Positions 33,340 to 44,924 of a stretch of DNA of 64,000 nt are shown piece after piece. Source of the DNA: Yponomeuta sedellus (lineage: Eukaryota > Arthropoda > Insecta > Lepidoptera > Yponomeutidae); NCBI GenBank assembly GCA_934045075.1, contig OW203727.1, positions 23,077,311 to 23,141,310 of the forward strand, in the 5' to 3' direction. Numbering within the stretch: position 1 is the stretch's first letter; each line of letters starts with the position of its first letter. The notes beneath the pieces were generated by a model. That model made no database searches. It worked only from the letters and a program-made list of their open reading frames with translations, and was not told the DNA's origin. The position numbers were made by a program, and so were the translations under genes.

Positions 33340-34245
33340 TCCACCACACGCGGGTTTCGTATAGAGACAGATGTTGCAAATACTTTCGCTCGCTACATCG
33401 CCGCGCGTACGCATGAGAGTAAAATCTGTAACGTCATGTGTTCCTTGTTTCGTTTCGGTAATTTCAACCTTGGGGAGGCGAACTGGAGTAAGTGGAGCAG
33501 GAATCGAATGCAGCTTTGCGCAAACGCATTGCGATAAAATTAAGTGGTTGTATCAATTACTTAATTTGAATGATAGGTTTTTTATCTGACTGTGAACGCC
33601 GAGGAGAACTACTAAAAAAACATTGCGTTGAACTCTTCAACAACAATATTGTCAGATCTTTGTCGCCATCTCCATTCCGCAATCGGAACACCAGACGTAC
33701 TGCGGGTTACCATCTGCACTTGGTTGATTATTCCGAACCTTCGCACTTTTTGAGCGCTTTTCATTCTTCATAATCCGCACAGCCAAAGTTCGTTTTTCCG
33801 AATGCTTCTAACCTAAACCTCTTTAAGTAGCGTGTGAACAGGCTTCTTGTGGGCTACTCGGTCCATACTAGACCTCATCATCACCGTCGGGCTAGATAGA
33901 GGTCAAGAGTAAGCCGTTACAAACAAAAAAAATCTTATCGATACCGATTACATTTCATATCTCATTCACAGATAAACGCACGCCTGGATCCCTGAGGGGT
34001 ACACAAAGATCAGGGTCAGAAGAGATTAGGGTATACGTGTCGCCTTTATGGCAAGTGCAGCACAAAGGCGTCTCGTGAGACATTACTCATTTATGTTCGC
34101 TGGATAAGAGTCATATCCAGCGGACATAATCATTTATTTTAAGCTATGATTAAGTAAAACCAAATTTCTTGTTTAGCATTCAAATGTGAAACTCTAAATT
34201 ACAACAACACACACATAGATTGCATGTTATATTTTAATACTAGGT
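33340..34245. other. Upstream flank of the PYPV-repeat gene
   Basis: Presumed promoter and enhancer region on the minus strand; I see no clear binding-site cluster. The 33274-33537 plus frame overlaps the promoter and is judged spurious. Confidence 0.4.
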
Positions 34246-34249
34246 TACG

Positions 34250-34392
34250 TTACGTTATCAACCCTTGTATGTCCCCACTGCTGGGGCACGGGTCTCTTCC
34301 TGCATCGCAGGAAGTTTAGGCCGTACTCCACCACGGGGGCCAAGTCCGGGTTGGTGAAGGATTGTAAGACAGTGGCGGACCTTGCTGTTAAC
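34250..34392 (-). repeat. 5S-derived SINE, 3' part only
   Basis: Contains atcaacccttgtatgtccccac, the catcgcaggaag segment and ccaagtccgggttggtg, as in the full copies; 5'-truncated. Confidence 0.65.
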
Positions 34393-34964
34393 TAGGTTAC
34401 GGTTAACTCAATTAATAATTGTAAATTTGTGGCGAGCGGGCCCTCCTCACACAGGTATTTCTATACTTAGTAGGAGAATCCGGCCTCTATATTTTATTTG
34501 TAAAAATTTGTAACGAAATAAACAATTTATTATTTTATTTTCTCGATGCCAAAGTTAAATGAATCGGCATCAACCGGGCAACTGTAGTAAAGCTTTTTCG
34601 TAAAGTTATCTCCCAATGTTTCGTTATATGAAGCCTTTACAGCTAAATGTTACAGAGTCAAAGTTATATAAGTCAAAACAAGTTGAATTGAAACCTACTA
34701 AGAACGCTAAAAATCGGCAAAACAGTTGAACTACCACTTGTTATATTTTCAAACTTAGTCTCTTTTAACACGATCCTATACTTAGAGTCTAAATGTTTTT
34801 TTTTGTTTTAAACAACCACCCATAGATACTGCAGAAGATTTAGGTCAAGACAAAAACTGTACAGATGCAAAGTAGCTGGTTTACTCATTCAGAACTGGCA
34901 ACAGCAGTTTTACATATTTCGGTAAATACACACATTTCGTACAAAATGTTTGACTAAGAAACCG

Positions 34965-35085
34965 GCGTGTAAGCATGCAGCGACTGATGGATGCTGGTGG
35001 CGCGAAAGAGGGTTATAAAGATTGCGTCAAGTTGCAAGCTTTGTGCTCTGCCTACTCCTTCGGGATACAGGCGTGACATAATGTA
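34965..35085 (+). repeat. LINE pol C-terminal/3' fragment
   Basis: gaaaccggcgtgtaagcatg to tcgggatacaggcgtgac. Confidence 0.5.
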
Positions 35086-35207
35086 TGTTAGGCACTTAGC
35101 GTCATAGTTAGCCCATTGTACTTAGAAAGCGCTGATGATAGTATGTTAACACTACAGACACTAGAGTTTCACCACGGTGTTTTCCTTCGCTTAGCGAGTG
35201 GTAATGC

Positions 35208-35512
35208 TACAACGCTCGTGGCCTAGTGGAACCGAGTGATTGGAATCAATCACTATGGTTAAGCAAGTACATGCGCGGTCAGGTGCTTCATGGATGACCA
35301 TCCCGTGACTACCGCTAGTAGCATTTTTTCCGTGCTTCGCAAGGCACTTTAAGTCGTTAAGCCATGTCAGAGGCCTTTTCGGCGGCTTGATAACCTATGA
35401 CAGTAAAGCCCGTCACTGTCTTACAATCCTCCACCAACCCGAACTTGGCTCCCGTGTTGGAGTATGGCCTAACCTTCCTGCGATGCAGGAAGAAACCCGT
35501 GCCTCATCAGTA
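35208..35512 (+). mobile_element. 5S-rRNA-derived SINE copy
   Basis: Head gctcgtggcctagtggaacc, GGTTAAGCAAGT, GGATGACC-ATCCCGTGACTACC, then the shared body and 3' part ending gaaacccgtgcc. Confidence 0.75.
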
Positions 35513-36464
35513 GGCACATATAAAGGGTAACATACCTTAAAAAATGTACAGTGACTTTGTAACGGCACGTTACAAAGTATTGGTACGTGGGCAGGATCCA
35601 ATCCAGGACCTCTCATATCACTGCGCCACCATTGTTCTAGAAGGAATTAAGTAAATACGTCGCTCGTACGAATGTGTCATGTCACCTACAGAATAAATAC
35701 TGCAATATATTAAAACACGCATTAGCATAACATAACAGAACCTGCTCAAAACTTTACGTAAGCGACGTAAAAGGCAACACAATAATAATAGGAAAAGCTC
35801 CAATAATTTCACAATTTATTGTGAACATGTCATGTGTGAAATTGTGATATCAAATTACACACAGGCCGTAGTTAAAACTTGCATATTTGTCCGGCAGAGT
35901 AAGACAATTAGTTTTGCCATATTCAACACCGCTTACGTTTCTAGCGCTGTCTATTAAATATGCCGATACAGTACTACACATCATAAAAGTCCCTTCGGGA
36001 ATCTACGTTCGCGCAGACTAGGAAGATGTGTAACGAAAGTACCCGAAAGTAAGTACATTCAACATGATATTTAACCGATACGGTTAAGGTGCAGAATTGA
36101 TTGCCACAGTAGCGCTACCTATTTCGCTCACGCTAATATTGCCAAACTAATAGTCACCTGCATCGATGACGTTGAATCAACCAATAGCAACAAGGGCGCG
36201 CGGGCTGCCATAAAATAAAACTATGTGATTGGTCGATCAACTTGCCGCGCACCCAAAATTTGGTCATCTGCGCAGGTACATCCGCGAGACTTATTTCTTG
36301 TGTAGCACTGTACTTTGCTTTGATAAAGATAAGTATGCAAAGTACTTTGATAACGAAATTTTCTACTATATTTTTTAGAGTTCCGTACCTAAAACGGAAA
36401 AACAAAGGTATCCTCTAATGGTGTCCTTAAAGGATGCCTTGATTGTTCGTCTGTTTGTCAAGAC

Positions 36465-36960
36465 CCTTTATCAACCCTTGTATGTCCTCACTACTGGGGC
36501 AGGGGTCTCTTGCTGCATCGCAGGAAGATTATGCTTGGAACGTTGTATATCTTTTATAATAATAATAAACACTGGTACGACTTCAATTGTGGCTTTATTT
36601 GTAGATATGTAGTATTATTTTAATAAAACAGAAAACTGGATAAAAACGGATAACCAGGTAAAATAGTCAGATCTGGTCGAAGGGTAAAGTAGTAGGTAAT
36701 CAAACAGTATATAACCACTACAATGATGAAAATGAGGGAAATTTCGAAATATGTGACAAATTTTAAATATTTTAAAATGATAGATAGAAAAAGAAATAAA
36801 AATGGTGTAAAGAGGTTTGCACCGTTACAGGCTATACTCCACCGCGGAGGCCAAGTCCAGGTTGGTGGAGGATTGTAAGACAGTGACAGGCCTTACTGTC
36901 AGAAGTTATGAAGCCGCCCATAACGCCTTTGAAATAGCTTAACGACGGAGGGCGGAGGTG
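36465..36960 (-). mobile_element. 5S-rRNA-derived SINE 3' part interrupted by a solo LTR
   Basis: SINE 3' sequence at 36465-36531 and 36830-36960 is split by a 298-bp LTR. The 5S-like head is missing. Confidence 0.65.
36532..36829 (-). mobile_element. Solo LTR inside a 5S-derived SINE
   Basis: On minus it starts TGTAACGGTGCAAACCTC. Length is 298 bp, as for the 19459 copy. The SINE continues on both sides. I could not see a matching 4-bp duplication. Confidence 0.65.
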
Positions 36961-37567
36961 TTAAATATATTAAATAGAAAATAAACCTTATGATCAAATC
37001 TACAATCCCATAAATCTGTAATAAAATCTAACTTCTAAGTGAATGTAAAAAGAAGATAAAGGCTGCTCATGCCGCAACAAAAAACATATATTTTGACACT
37101 TAAGGGAATTTAAGTGAATAGGGTAGGTACTTTCCACTGACCTCGAACTATGAAATTCGCCAAGTAAAGAAGTAATAATCAAAGGGACCACGAAGAGTGA
37201 TTTAGTGATTGTGCTGTGTGGAAGTATTATTTATCTATGGAAATTAAATCATCTATTCAAATTTCATTAACCGATTGTAAATAAATTAAATAACTCAATC
37301 GATAATTTGAATAAATAATCAAGCACTAGTTTCCACATAAGTGGTGTTACCTAGCTCGGCTACTAAGGCTAGATGAAGTAAGCTACGTAATAAAACACAG
37401 ACTGGTTGCGCCCGCGCCGATGGGCGCCGCGTGCGGTACATGTCGTATTACACTTCCCGACGGGAATAGCGAACACATGTCAAGCTACTCAAGAAGCAAT
37501 TTCCGTACAAATGCGGTTTGGTTTTATTTTATTTATTTGGGAATGAATACAGTAGTACATTATAGTA

Positions 37568-38334
37568 TTAGGGGTTAAAGTATGAAATTGCCGTTTTATT
37601 GCAATAGGTTCTTTGAATTGACATAGAATCTTCATGGTTTGAGGTTTTCGAATGAAACTTTTTTCAAATGGTTTCTATGATGTTCTTTTTTTAAAAAATG
37701 TGAAACATTTGAATATCGACTTTCAATTGTTTTTGTTATTCAATTTAGACAAGAAAGATGGATACGCGTTTCTTTCTGCAGATCAGTCAAATCATGAGGC
37801 ACCCATTTTTCGTATTTTTTTATTTAATTAATTTGACGTAAGTAAGTCAATATTGTAGGTAAGGTAACGTTAAACCATGCCGCTAATTCCTGGGTAGTTT
37901 GACTAGGATCGGATTCCACTATCTCTCTTAATTCATCGTTATTCACCTGTGTGGGCGGTCTTCCTCGTGGCTCGTTCTTTAAGTCGAAATTTCCATCACG
38001 AAAGCGTTTAAACCAAAATCGCACGGTGCGTTCATTAGTAGACCCCTCTCCAAACGCAGTATTGATATTGCGGGCTGTTTCTGCCGCGTTAGTTCCGCGT
38101 CGGAACTCGTATTCAAAAATCACTCGAATTTTCGCAGTATCCATCTTTCTTGTCTAAATTGAATAACAAAAACAATTGAAAGTCGATATTCAAATGTTTC
38201 ACATTTTTTAAAAAAAGAACATCATAGAAACCATTTGAAAAAAGTTTCATTCGAAAACCTCAAACCATGAAGATTCTATGTCAATTCAAAGAACCTATTG
38301 CATTAAAACGGCAATTTCATACTTTAACCCCTAT
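37568..38334 (-). mobile_element. Mariner deletion derivative with 198-bp inverted arms
   Basis: Flanked by TA on both sides. Arms 37568-37765 and 38137-38334 are almost identical inverted copies. Each arm holds the whole 5' end of a mariner, including the start codon and ATGGATAC. The left, normally 3', end has therefore been replaced by an inverted duplicate of the 5' end. The insert between the arms codes the transposase N-terminus only. Confidence 0.85.
37766..38144 (-). pseudogene. Mariner transposase fragment (N-terminal DNA-binding part)
   Basis: Starts MDTAKIRVIFEYEFRRG, with a first helix-turn-helix (TVRFWFKRFRDGNFDL), the linker RGRPP, and a second helix-turn-helix ending TYLRQIN. 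An in-frame TAA at 37826-37824 follows. Beyond it the same frame continues with the mariner signature KWVPHDLTDLQKETRI and stops where the inverted arm begins. The catalytic DDD/DDE domain is absent, so the copy is non-autonomous. It could still be mobilised in trans, since both ends are intact. Confidence 0.85.
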
Positions 38335-38494
38335 TATTTATATAAATCAGACTTCATTAAACATGGCAAATGTACTATCTACTACTTAATCTACGCATAA
38401 AGTATAAGAATTAGTTGCTTTGTGAAAGCAGAAAATATAAAAATGTTTGTTAAGAAATACCAAACAGGGTCGCAGCTTTATCCATACGTTCCGT

Positions 38495-38605
38495 CGTCAG
38501 GCTATACTAGTCCACTGCTGGACATAGCCCTCCCCTGATGAGCGCCATAGCGCCCTGTCTTCAGCTTGCTGCATCCGCATCCATCCTTGACGTTTACCCA
38601 TACAT
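38495..38605 (-). repeat. RTE-class LINE 3' end fragment
   Basis: aggctatactagtccactgc to gatgagcgccatagcgc, then diverged. Confidence 0.55.
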
Positions 38606-39294
38606 TATATTTTTTTATACGGTCTTATTGGTTTGATTTGTCAACGTAGTTAACATGTATATCTATGCCAAATTTCAACTTACGCCACTTACAGACAGGC
38701 AAACAGATGGTGCAACTATAAGGTTCCTTATTGACTACAGAAATCTAAAAACAATACCGCGACTAAGTATAACTTTTAACCCTGATACATTATATTTTTT
38801 TATTATGAATTTAATCAAATTTGCTAGTTGAATAATTCCAAATTTAAAATTCTTGGTAAATTTATAACGACTGGAGTTAGAAAGTTTGGAACCGAGAGAA
38901 ATGGTATTTATTGAAAAAATGTCATTGATATTGCAAAATGTTCTATGTCAATTTTACACCAAATTTGTAGAAAAAATTTAAAAATTACAAAAATAGCATG
39001 ACATCATAATCCTTGCCTACTCAGGCTGAGATTTTAATGTCTTATACTTACATTAAGAATCAAGATTTCCATCAATTTAGGTGAAAAAACGAAAAACATG
39101 AGTTTTCGACATACGGTATTTTGCAATATGAACGACGATATCTAGCAATGGACAGCAGTGGGCTATTGACGACGGTAACTTGAAAAGCAGGTCTAGTATT
39201 GATTAAGTAAAACAGAATGTGTATTATTGTAAAATTACAAAAAAGGTTTAGTATGCAATGGCAAGGGACGACCCAGGCAGACATACTACGACCA

Positions 39295-39455
39295 AATATG
39301 GAATGTATTATCAAAGGTCTAGATAAAAAGAACCAGAAACCAGCGTGCGTGCATGCAACGACGAATGAATGTCGATGGAGCGAAAGAGATCTTTCAGAAT
39401 AGCGGCAAGTGGTAGACCCTGCTCTCTGCCTACCCCTCCGGATACAGGCGTGAGC
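39295..39455 (+). repeat. LINE pol C-terminal/3' fragment
   Basis: accagcgtgcgtgcatgcaa to tacccctccggatacaggcg; same family as 54955-55080. Confidence 0.5.
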
Positions 39456-39829
39456 ATATGTTATGTCCACAAGAAATACAATTTCAGCTTTACTGACAAA
39501 AGAATACTGACTAGGTGGTACTAGTATTCTCGGAATACAGTGTTCGCGCGTGATTAAGGTCATAACGAGTTCATTTCGGTCGGTGACCGTTACAGTTTGG
39601 CAGTCTTATTCATAAAAGAGAATACGACTCCTCAAAATTCTCCTGATGCAGTTCAAATAGTCTGTAGTAACGAGAATGATATAACCACAGATTATTTAAA
39701 CGATTTAGAGGAATAGGAACATAAGACCGCTAGTTTTTTTACCATTATATGCAATGCTGACTGTGTCGTGGGTGGGAAATTCGTATCGTATAAGTGCATT
39801 TTTAGGGTTAGACATAACATAGCATAACG

Positions 39830-39960
39830 TCACGCCTGTATCCTAGAGGGGTAGGCAGATACCAGGGACTGCCACTTGCCACGATCCTGACAGATCACCT
39901 ACGCTTCATCAACGTTCATAAGTCGTTGTATGCTTGCACGCCGGTTCCGGGTACTTTTTA
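39830..39960 (-). repeat. LINE pol C-terminal/3' fragment
   Basis: cacgcctgtatcctagaggg to gcacgccggttccgggta. Confidence 0.5.
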
Positions 39961-40700
39961 TCTTCCGTTTTGCTAATACATCCTCAATTGATCGATGTAT
40001 GTCCACCTGGGATGCCCCTCACCAGCCTTTCTACTCACATTCGCAATATAATTATATTTGTTTCGTCAATCTTTCTTTGTTCATCCTCTCCACATGTCCA
40101 AACCAACGAAACATTCCTTTCTCAATTCTAGTCACTACATCCTCTTTCAGTCCACAACGTTCTCTAATCAGACTATCTGGTGATCTGGTCAGCGGTCGAT
40201 TTGTAGAGGTATAGGCGAAAAATGCCCGGAGACAGTGGCTAGCACGTTCTGCAATTGTAAACTAGAAGTAGCAACATTGTGACCTAGAATTAGCGTCATT
40301 TTGGCCAAGAATTAGCGACACTTTAAACTTGATCTGGCATTAGTTTGAATGACAGCTAGCAACATTTTGCAAATGGTCAAATTTTATTTTTTCATGGACT
40401 AGAAAGATAGACTGTCCAAAATACCATCTGTGTATGATATTAAGTCCAAATTGGTTCAGTTTTTAAGAGTAAATATTGGATGACAATCTTCCCACTTTGC
40501 TGTAAACCCAAGGTTAGCTGGAAGATAATACTCATTAGTATTAAGCTCGCCTTTGTACAAATATGCTTATTGTGCAATAAAGAATTTCCTAATCTAATCT
40601 AAATTCATTACAAAGTTCCCACTTTACAGTAAATTCATTATTCGTTGCATGCACTCACGCTAGTTTTAGGAACTTCTATCTTGCCCTTTGCTAATGTATC

Positions 40701-40868
40701 GCTGCCTGTACGTTATACAAAGAATAGTGTAAAGAGGTTCGAAATTTCACTGATGCCGGTGAGTCACCCATTAGCTCAGTTGGAAAGAGCGCTGGCACGG
40801 ATAGCCAGAGGTCGCGGGTTCGAATCCCGGCATGTGTGGAATTTTTAGCCTCTAAATAGGTTTTTAAA
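40701..40868 (+). mobile_element. Foldback-family tRNA-like SINE copy
   Basis: Eight-bp duplication aatgtatc at 40693-40700 and 40869-40876. Leader, tRNA-like head with A and B boxes, and the AATAGGTTTTTAA end. Confidence 0.8.
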
Positions 40869-41269
40869 AATGTATCTCCTCTTAAGGAAAAGTATGAGAC
40901 TTCCATAGCCATTACCGTCACATTCGCTCGATATATATCTTTCTTCAATCCTTCTAAAAACATTTTTCAAAATTGCATAATTGTTAATTAGTGGCAGAAC
41001 AATAGTTTTGTTAGCAACAGCCATTATTTAGCTATTTTATTACCATACAAAGGTCGTTAATCCAAAGCGAGTAACGAAACTTTTCAATGCCGCTGCACAT
41101 TCTTATTTGGTTTTTAATGTTTCAATTTGTTTATATTTTATGGTAAGTGTGCATTTCTTGAGAATGTCTCGCCTTGACGACTTTTGCGACACACGGCATT
41201 TTTGATAAAAAATATTTCAAGCAAATCTCGACGGAAATATTATGTCATTTTTGAACCCACTGCGACCAA

Positions 41270-41392
41270 GTTCAGAGACAACATTCACAAAGCGCCGGGC
41301 AGTGACTGGAAGAGGAAAGCCGAAGATCGGGCTCAGTGGCTTGTCTTGGGAGAGGCCTCCAGCAGTGGACTGACACCGGCTGATTAGGATGA
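41270..41392 (+). pseudogene. RTE-type pol C-terminal fragment
   Basis: The frame reads DWKRKAEDRAQWLVLGEA, which I recognise as the last residues of RTE-class reverse transcriptases (W--EAEDRARW-VLGEAY). No upstream pol sequence. Confidence 0.6.
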
Positions 41393-41494
41393 TGAAGATG
41401 TTATTTTTTACAGCCTTTGTCTACAAGTGATCAAATCGATAATAGGAGGGGTTAAATCCGAAAAATAATTGGAATAATTTGTTGTATTTTTCTT

Positions 41495-41702
41495 TTAATG
41501 CACTAACCCATGCTAAGGACAATTTAAAAACCTATTTAGAGGCTAAAAATTCCATCCATGCCGGTACGATCTGTACGTAATACAGAAAATATTGTAAAGA
41601 GGCTCGAAATTTCACTGATGCCGGTGAGTCGCCCATTAGCTCAGTTGGAAAGAGCGCTGGCACGGATAGCCAGAGGTCGCGGGCTCGAATTCCGGCATGT
41701 TA
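41495..41702 (+). repeat. Foldback-family copy, rearranged
   Basis: Tail and left end on the minus strand (41497-41565), then a leader and sense tRNA-like head, truncated after CCGGCATG. Confidence 0.7.
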
Positions 41703-42064
41703 TTAAAAATATTTTTAAGTAGGACAGGTTACATTTGACCCCAGTCACGCATGATAGTAAGCGAAGACGGGGTCTACGTTGTTACTAAGTACCTGTTAAA
41801 TGCCGGTTAAATCTACTTTTAAAGACACCCAGGTTATAGATATGTCTCCGGAAAGACAGACAATGGCAGCGTGTTCCACAACTTTGCTGTTCTTATTATA
41901 AAAGAATTCGCAAATCGCTTGGTGCGGACTCGCGGAATTTCGACGACAAAAGCGTGCGTTCGAGCCGATCGTCTGGTGGTATGAGTTCATGTAGTCCTTA
42001 AATCATTATTTGGTGACATAAATTAATAATCACTTCCTTGCAACACAATCATTTGTCTTCTTGC

Positions 42065-42215
42065 CATGTGCGATAGTAACCAGTCAAGGACATCAGAAAT
42101 TCACCCAGACTAAGGCCGCTTGTACAAATTTATAGTACGGCCTACAGTGGGAATAGACACCACAACCTCCGGCATAGTAATAAGACGTGATACCGCTATT
42201 CAATGAAGCAGACCC
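42065..42215 (-). repeat. tRNA-headed SINE (type D) fragment
   Basis: ccagactaaggccgcttgta followed by gtgggaatagacaccac; diverged. Confidence 0.45.
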
Positions 42216-42339
42216 GCTTTAAAACCGCTTTAACTTCATTTGAAGAATAAGAGTGCTAAGCTTTACTCTCGGAATGCTTGAATAAACACCTTACCGGCTA
42301 CCCGTATCTATTTCTCCTTCGACAAATTCTCCAATATTA

Positions 42340-42665
42340 GGTTGCCTAGTATAAATTGCTATTAGCAATAAGGCCGCCAATTGTATCTTGTGTTTTGTAA
42401 CTGCTGTTTCTGTAACTATTTCTCCGGTGTAACATAAAGAATATTATATTATTTTTAATACACTAACCCGTGCTAAAAACAATTTTAAAAACCTACTTAG
42501 AGGATAAAATTCCACCCATGCCGGGATTTGAACCCGCGACCTCTGGCTATCCGTTCCAGATACGGATACACGGATAGCCAGAGGTCGCGGGTTCGAATCC
42601 CGGCAGGGGTGGAATTTTTAGCCTCTAAATAGGTTTTTATAAAGAATATTCTTATCTTATTTTAC
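42340..42665 (+). repeat. LINE 3' UTR split by a foldback palindrome
   Basis: attgctattagcaataaggc and ctccggtgtaacataaagaa on the left; the AAGAATATTCTTATCTTA tail resumes at 42641. The same 3' UTR is found on minus at 20349-20470. Confidence 0.65.
42446..42638. mobile_element. Foldback tRNA-like palindrome, 193 bp
   Basis: Target-site duplication ataaagaatatt at 42434-42445 and 42639-42650. Head-to-head inverted copies of the tRNA-like 3' half meet at 42555-42570. The insertion interrupts a LINE 3' end whose two halves continue on either side. Confidence 0.85.
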
Positions 42666-42884
42666 CGGCCTTACTACCTATAGAGTCAACCATACATGAA
42701 GCTACCTTCTTATTTCGCAGAATGCAGCGAGTTTTTTTTTATTATAACCAATCAATGCGCAATGTTCTTGCTCTCATTATGTATTGCAGTGCGTTTATTT
42801 TGCAAGATGACTGACTTTAGGAAGCATTAAAATGCATACATAACTTATTTAATAGCCTCTCACATCACAATCACTAGTCCTGGT

Positions 42885-43020
42885 CCCAAGCTAGGATGCC
42901 TTGTGCAACGGTAACTAGGCAAAGATATCGTAAACGTGGAAATGCAACCAGATAGATGTCATTTCAAGCGTGGTTGTAGAATGCCTGCTTGAGATTTAGG
43001 AGGTCGTGGGTTTGAATCGC
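42885..43020 (-). repeat. tRNA-headed SINE (type D) fragment
   Basis: tcctggtcccaagctaggat, then gcaacggtaactaggcaaag, then a rearranged right half with a B-box-like ggtcgtgggtttgaatc on plus. Confidence 0.5.
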
Positions 43021-43044
43021 GGCAAATAACTTTATTTTCTTATA

Positions 43045-43270
43045 CTTTTTTTATTTTTAATGCACTAACCCGTGCTAAGGACAAATTTAAAAACCTATTT
43101 AGAGGCTAAAAATTTCACCCATGCCGGGATTCGAACCCGCAACCTCTGGCTATCCGTGCCAGCGCTCTACCAATTGAGCCAATGGGCGACTCACCGGCAT
43201 CAGTGAAATTTCGAACCTCTTTACACTATTCTCTGTATTACGTACAGGGCGACATCTGGCTTAAGTGATG
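43045..43270 (-). mobile_element. Foldback-family tRNA-like SINE copy
   Basis: On the minus strand: leader, intact A box and B box, then the AATAGGTTTTTAAA and TTAGCACGGGTTAGTGCATT tail. One of the best preserved heads. I saw no clear target-site duplication. Confidence 0.8.
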
Positions 43271-43721
43271 CAATTTGCAAGCCGCTTCTAACCGGTTTTT
43301 TGGAAATCCTTGAAGGAGGCCTATGTCCAGCAGTAGACTCGTTGTGGCTGAATGATGAATGCCCTCCACGAGATGGCCTAGCGACCTGGTTACTTAAATA
43401 AGCCTACATAAAATAAGCCTATAGCTGGGCAGCCTTCTCGGTTACAAATTCTATAAAATAAGCCTAAAGCTGGACAGCCTTCTCGGTTACAAATTCTATA
43501 TTATCAATTACTTAATCTATCTAATCAACCCATAAACAGACCTTTTTCTTTGATATCTTCTTTTCAAAGCCATTCAGTCCTTTGCTTGTCTCGCCAAATG
43601 CTTTCCAGCCGCACCGGGGTGGTAGTCTGCCCACCGACTCGCGTCAACCCGTACTTGGCCACTGTTTAGTGTCAAATACCCATTCCTTGTACTGGAAAAC
43701 CTTTTTCTTCGTCTTCTTCAG

Positions 43722-43865
43722 GCAATATTAGTCCACTGCTGGACATAGCCCTCCCCTAATGAGTGCCGTAGCGCAAGGTTGTGCCATCATTGGGGGGTAA
43801 TGCCCATAATCCCCACGCTGGGCATGCGGGTTGGGCATCGCAGTTTGGTGGAATTATACTGCAGC
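43722..43865 (-). repeat. RTE-class LINE 3' end
   Basis: ttagtccactgctggacata to gtggaattatactgcag, the same family as 46810-47040. Confidence 0.65.
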
Positions 43866-44395
43866 CTTTTTAATAGAAGAGAAATAGAAATGGCTATGGA
43901 TTATTTATTATTGAGATTAGGAAACTTAGGATCGGCTTTTAACTAAATAAACATTATTTTTATTAATACTTTTATTGCATTTTTACTAAACAAATGTAAT
44001 ACGGCGGACTTTATGCCTTAAGAATTTTCTACGAGTCTGCTACCAGTAGTAATTCTTCTATTTTACCAATTGTTGCTAACTGCTTATTCATATCCAAGAA
44101 AAATGTAATTGACGCTGATTATTACTATTAGTACTTGATACTTCTTGGTGTGCGTGTGTGTGTGCGTAGATACAAATCAATGTTTTTATCTATTTATCGA
44201 CATATCTTATAATCTTTTGAAACAGTATTAGTTCGTCTAGAAGCGAATTTTCCCAACGTTCAAACAATGTAAGTACTCCTATTTCCATTCACTTTATTGT
44301 CTTCAGATAAAGCTTTTGAATTTAAGGACACTGTGTTGAGGTGCAGCAAACATGATTATGTTAATTCGTCTCATGGAAACGTGGTTCAAAGTATA

Positions 44396-44560
44396 TTAGG
44401 TATATTGGAATTGTTGGAATATTTTCGGGCTTAGTGGTAACGAGAAGCGTCTCGTGACCACGATAACTGTAACGTCGTCGAAACGCCGAGGTAAATAGCA
44501 ATAAATTACTACGCAGTTAAGCCACAAAAATATTCTTACTATGTGTACAAGTCGCGAAAG
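44396..44560 (+). repeat. Penelope-terminal-like repeat
   Basis: Contains GACCAC at 44456-44461, a hairpin closed by GTCGTC, then GAAACGCCGAGG and the ACTACGCAGTTAAGCC tail, as in the 22448-23086 element. Confidence 0.55.
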
Positions 44561-44924
44561 TTTAAAATATTGGAATTGTTTTGTTCCATACAAACGTCGT
44601 CATTTATTAGCCTCAAACATGGTGCATTAATGCATCTAGATAATTAAAATGAAACCAACAAACGGACGTAATGCGGACGGTCTGTTAGAGGGACTGTCAG
44701 ACTCTAAAATTACATAACAAGAGTTCTTTTATTTCTTTTTGTGGCGCAGACCCCCTTAAAACATATTCTTAGTGTCAAACTTAAAACAGTAGCTGATCTG
44801 AACTACACTCTTCTTCTTAGCGTGTCAATGGCGTGCCATCGTGGTGAAGGGATTGAAAGAAGACCCAAGTACACTTTGATAATGATGATAATTTTTATTT
44901 AGAAGCGCTAATGGCCTAGTGAAG

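Noticed and set aside
34425..34560. LTR of a second retrotransposon family
   Set aside because: Ends, duplications and a partner LTR could not be identified; similarity to 62570-62660 is only suggestive.
39072..39563. 163-codon minus-strand frame
   Set aside because: It crosses a plus-strand LINE 3' fragment (39295-39455) and shows no protein family features.
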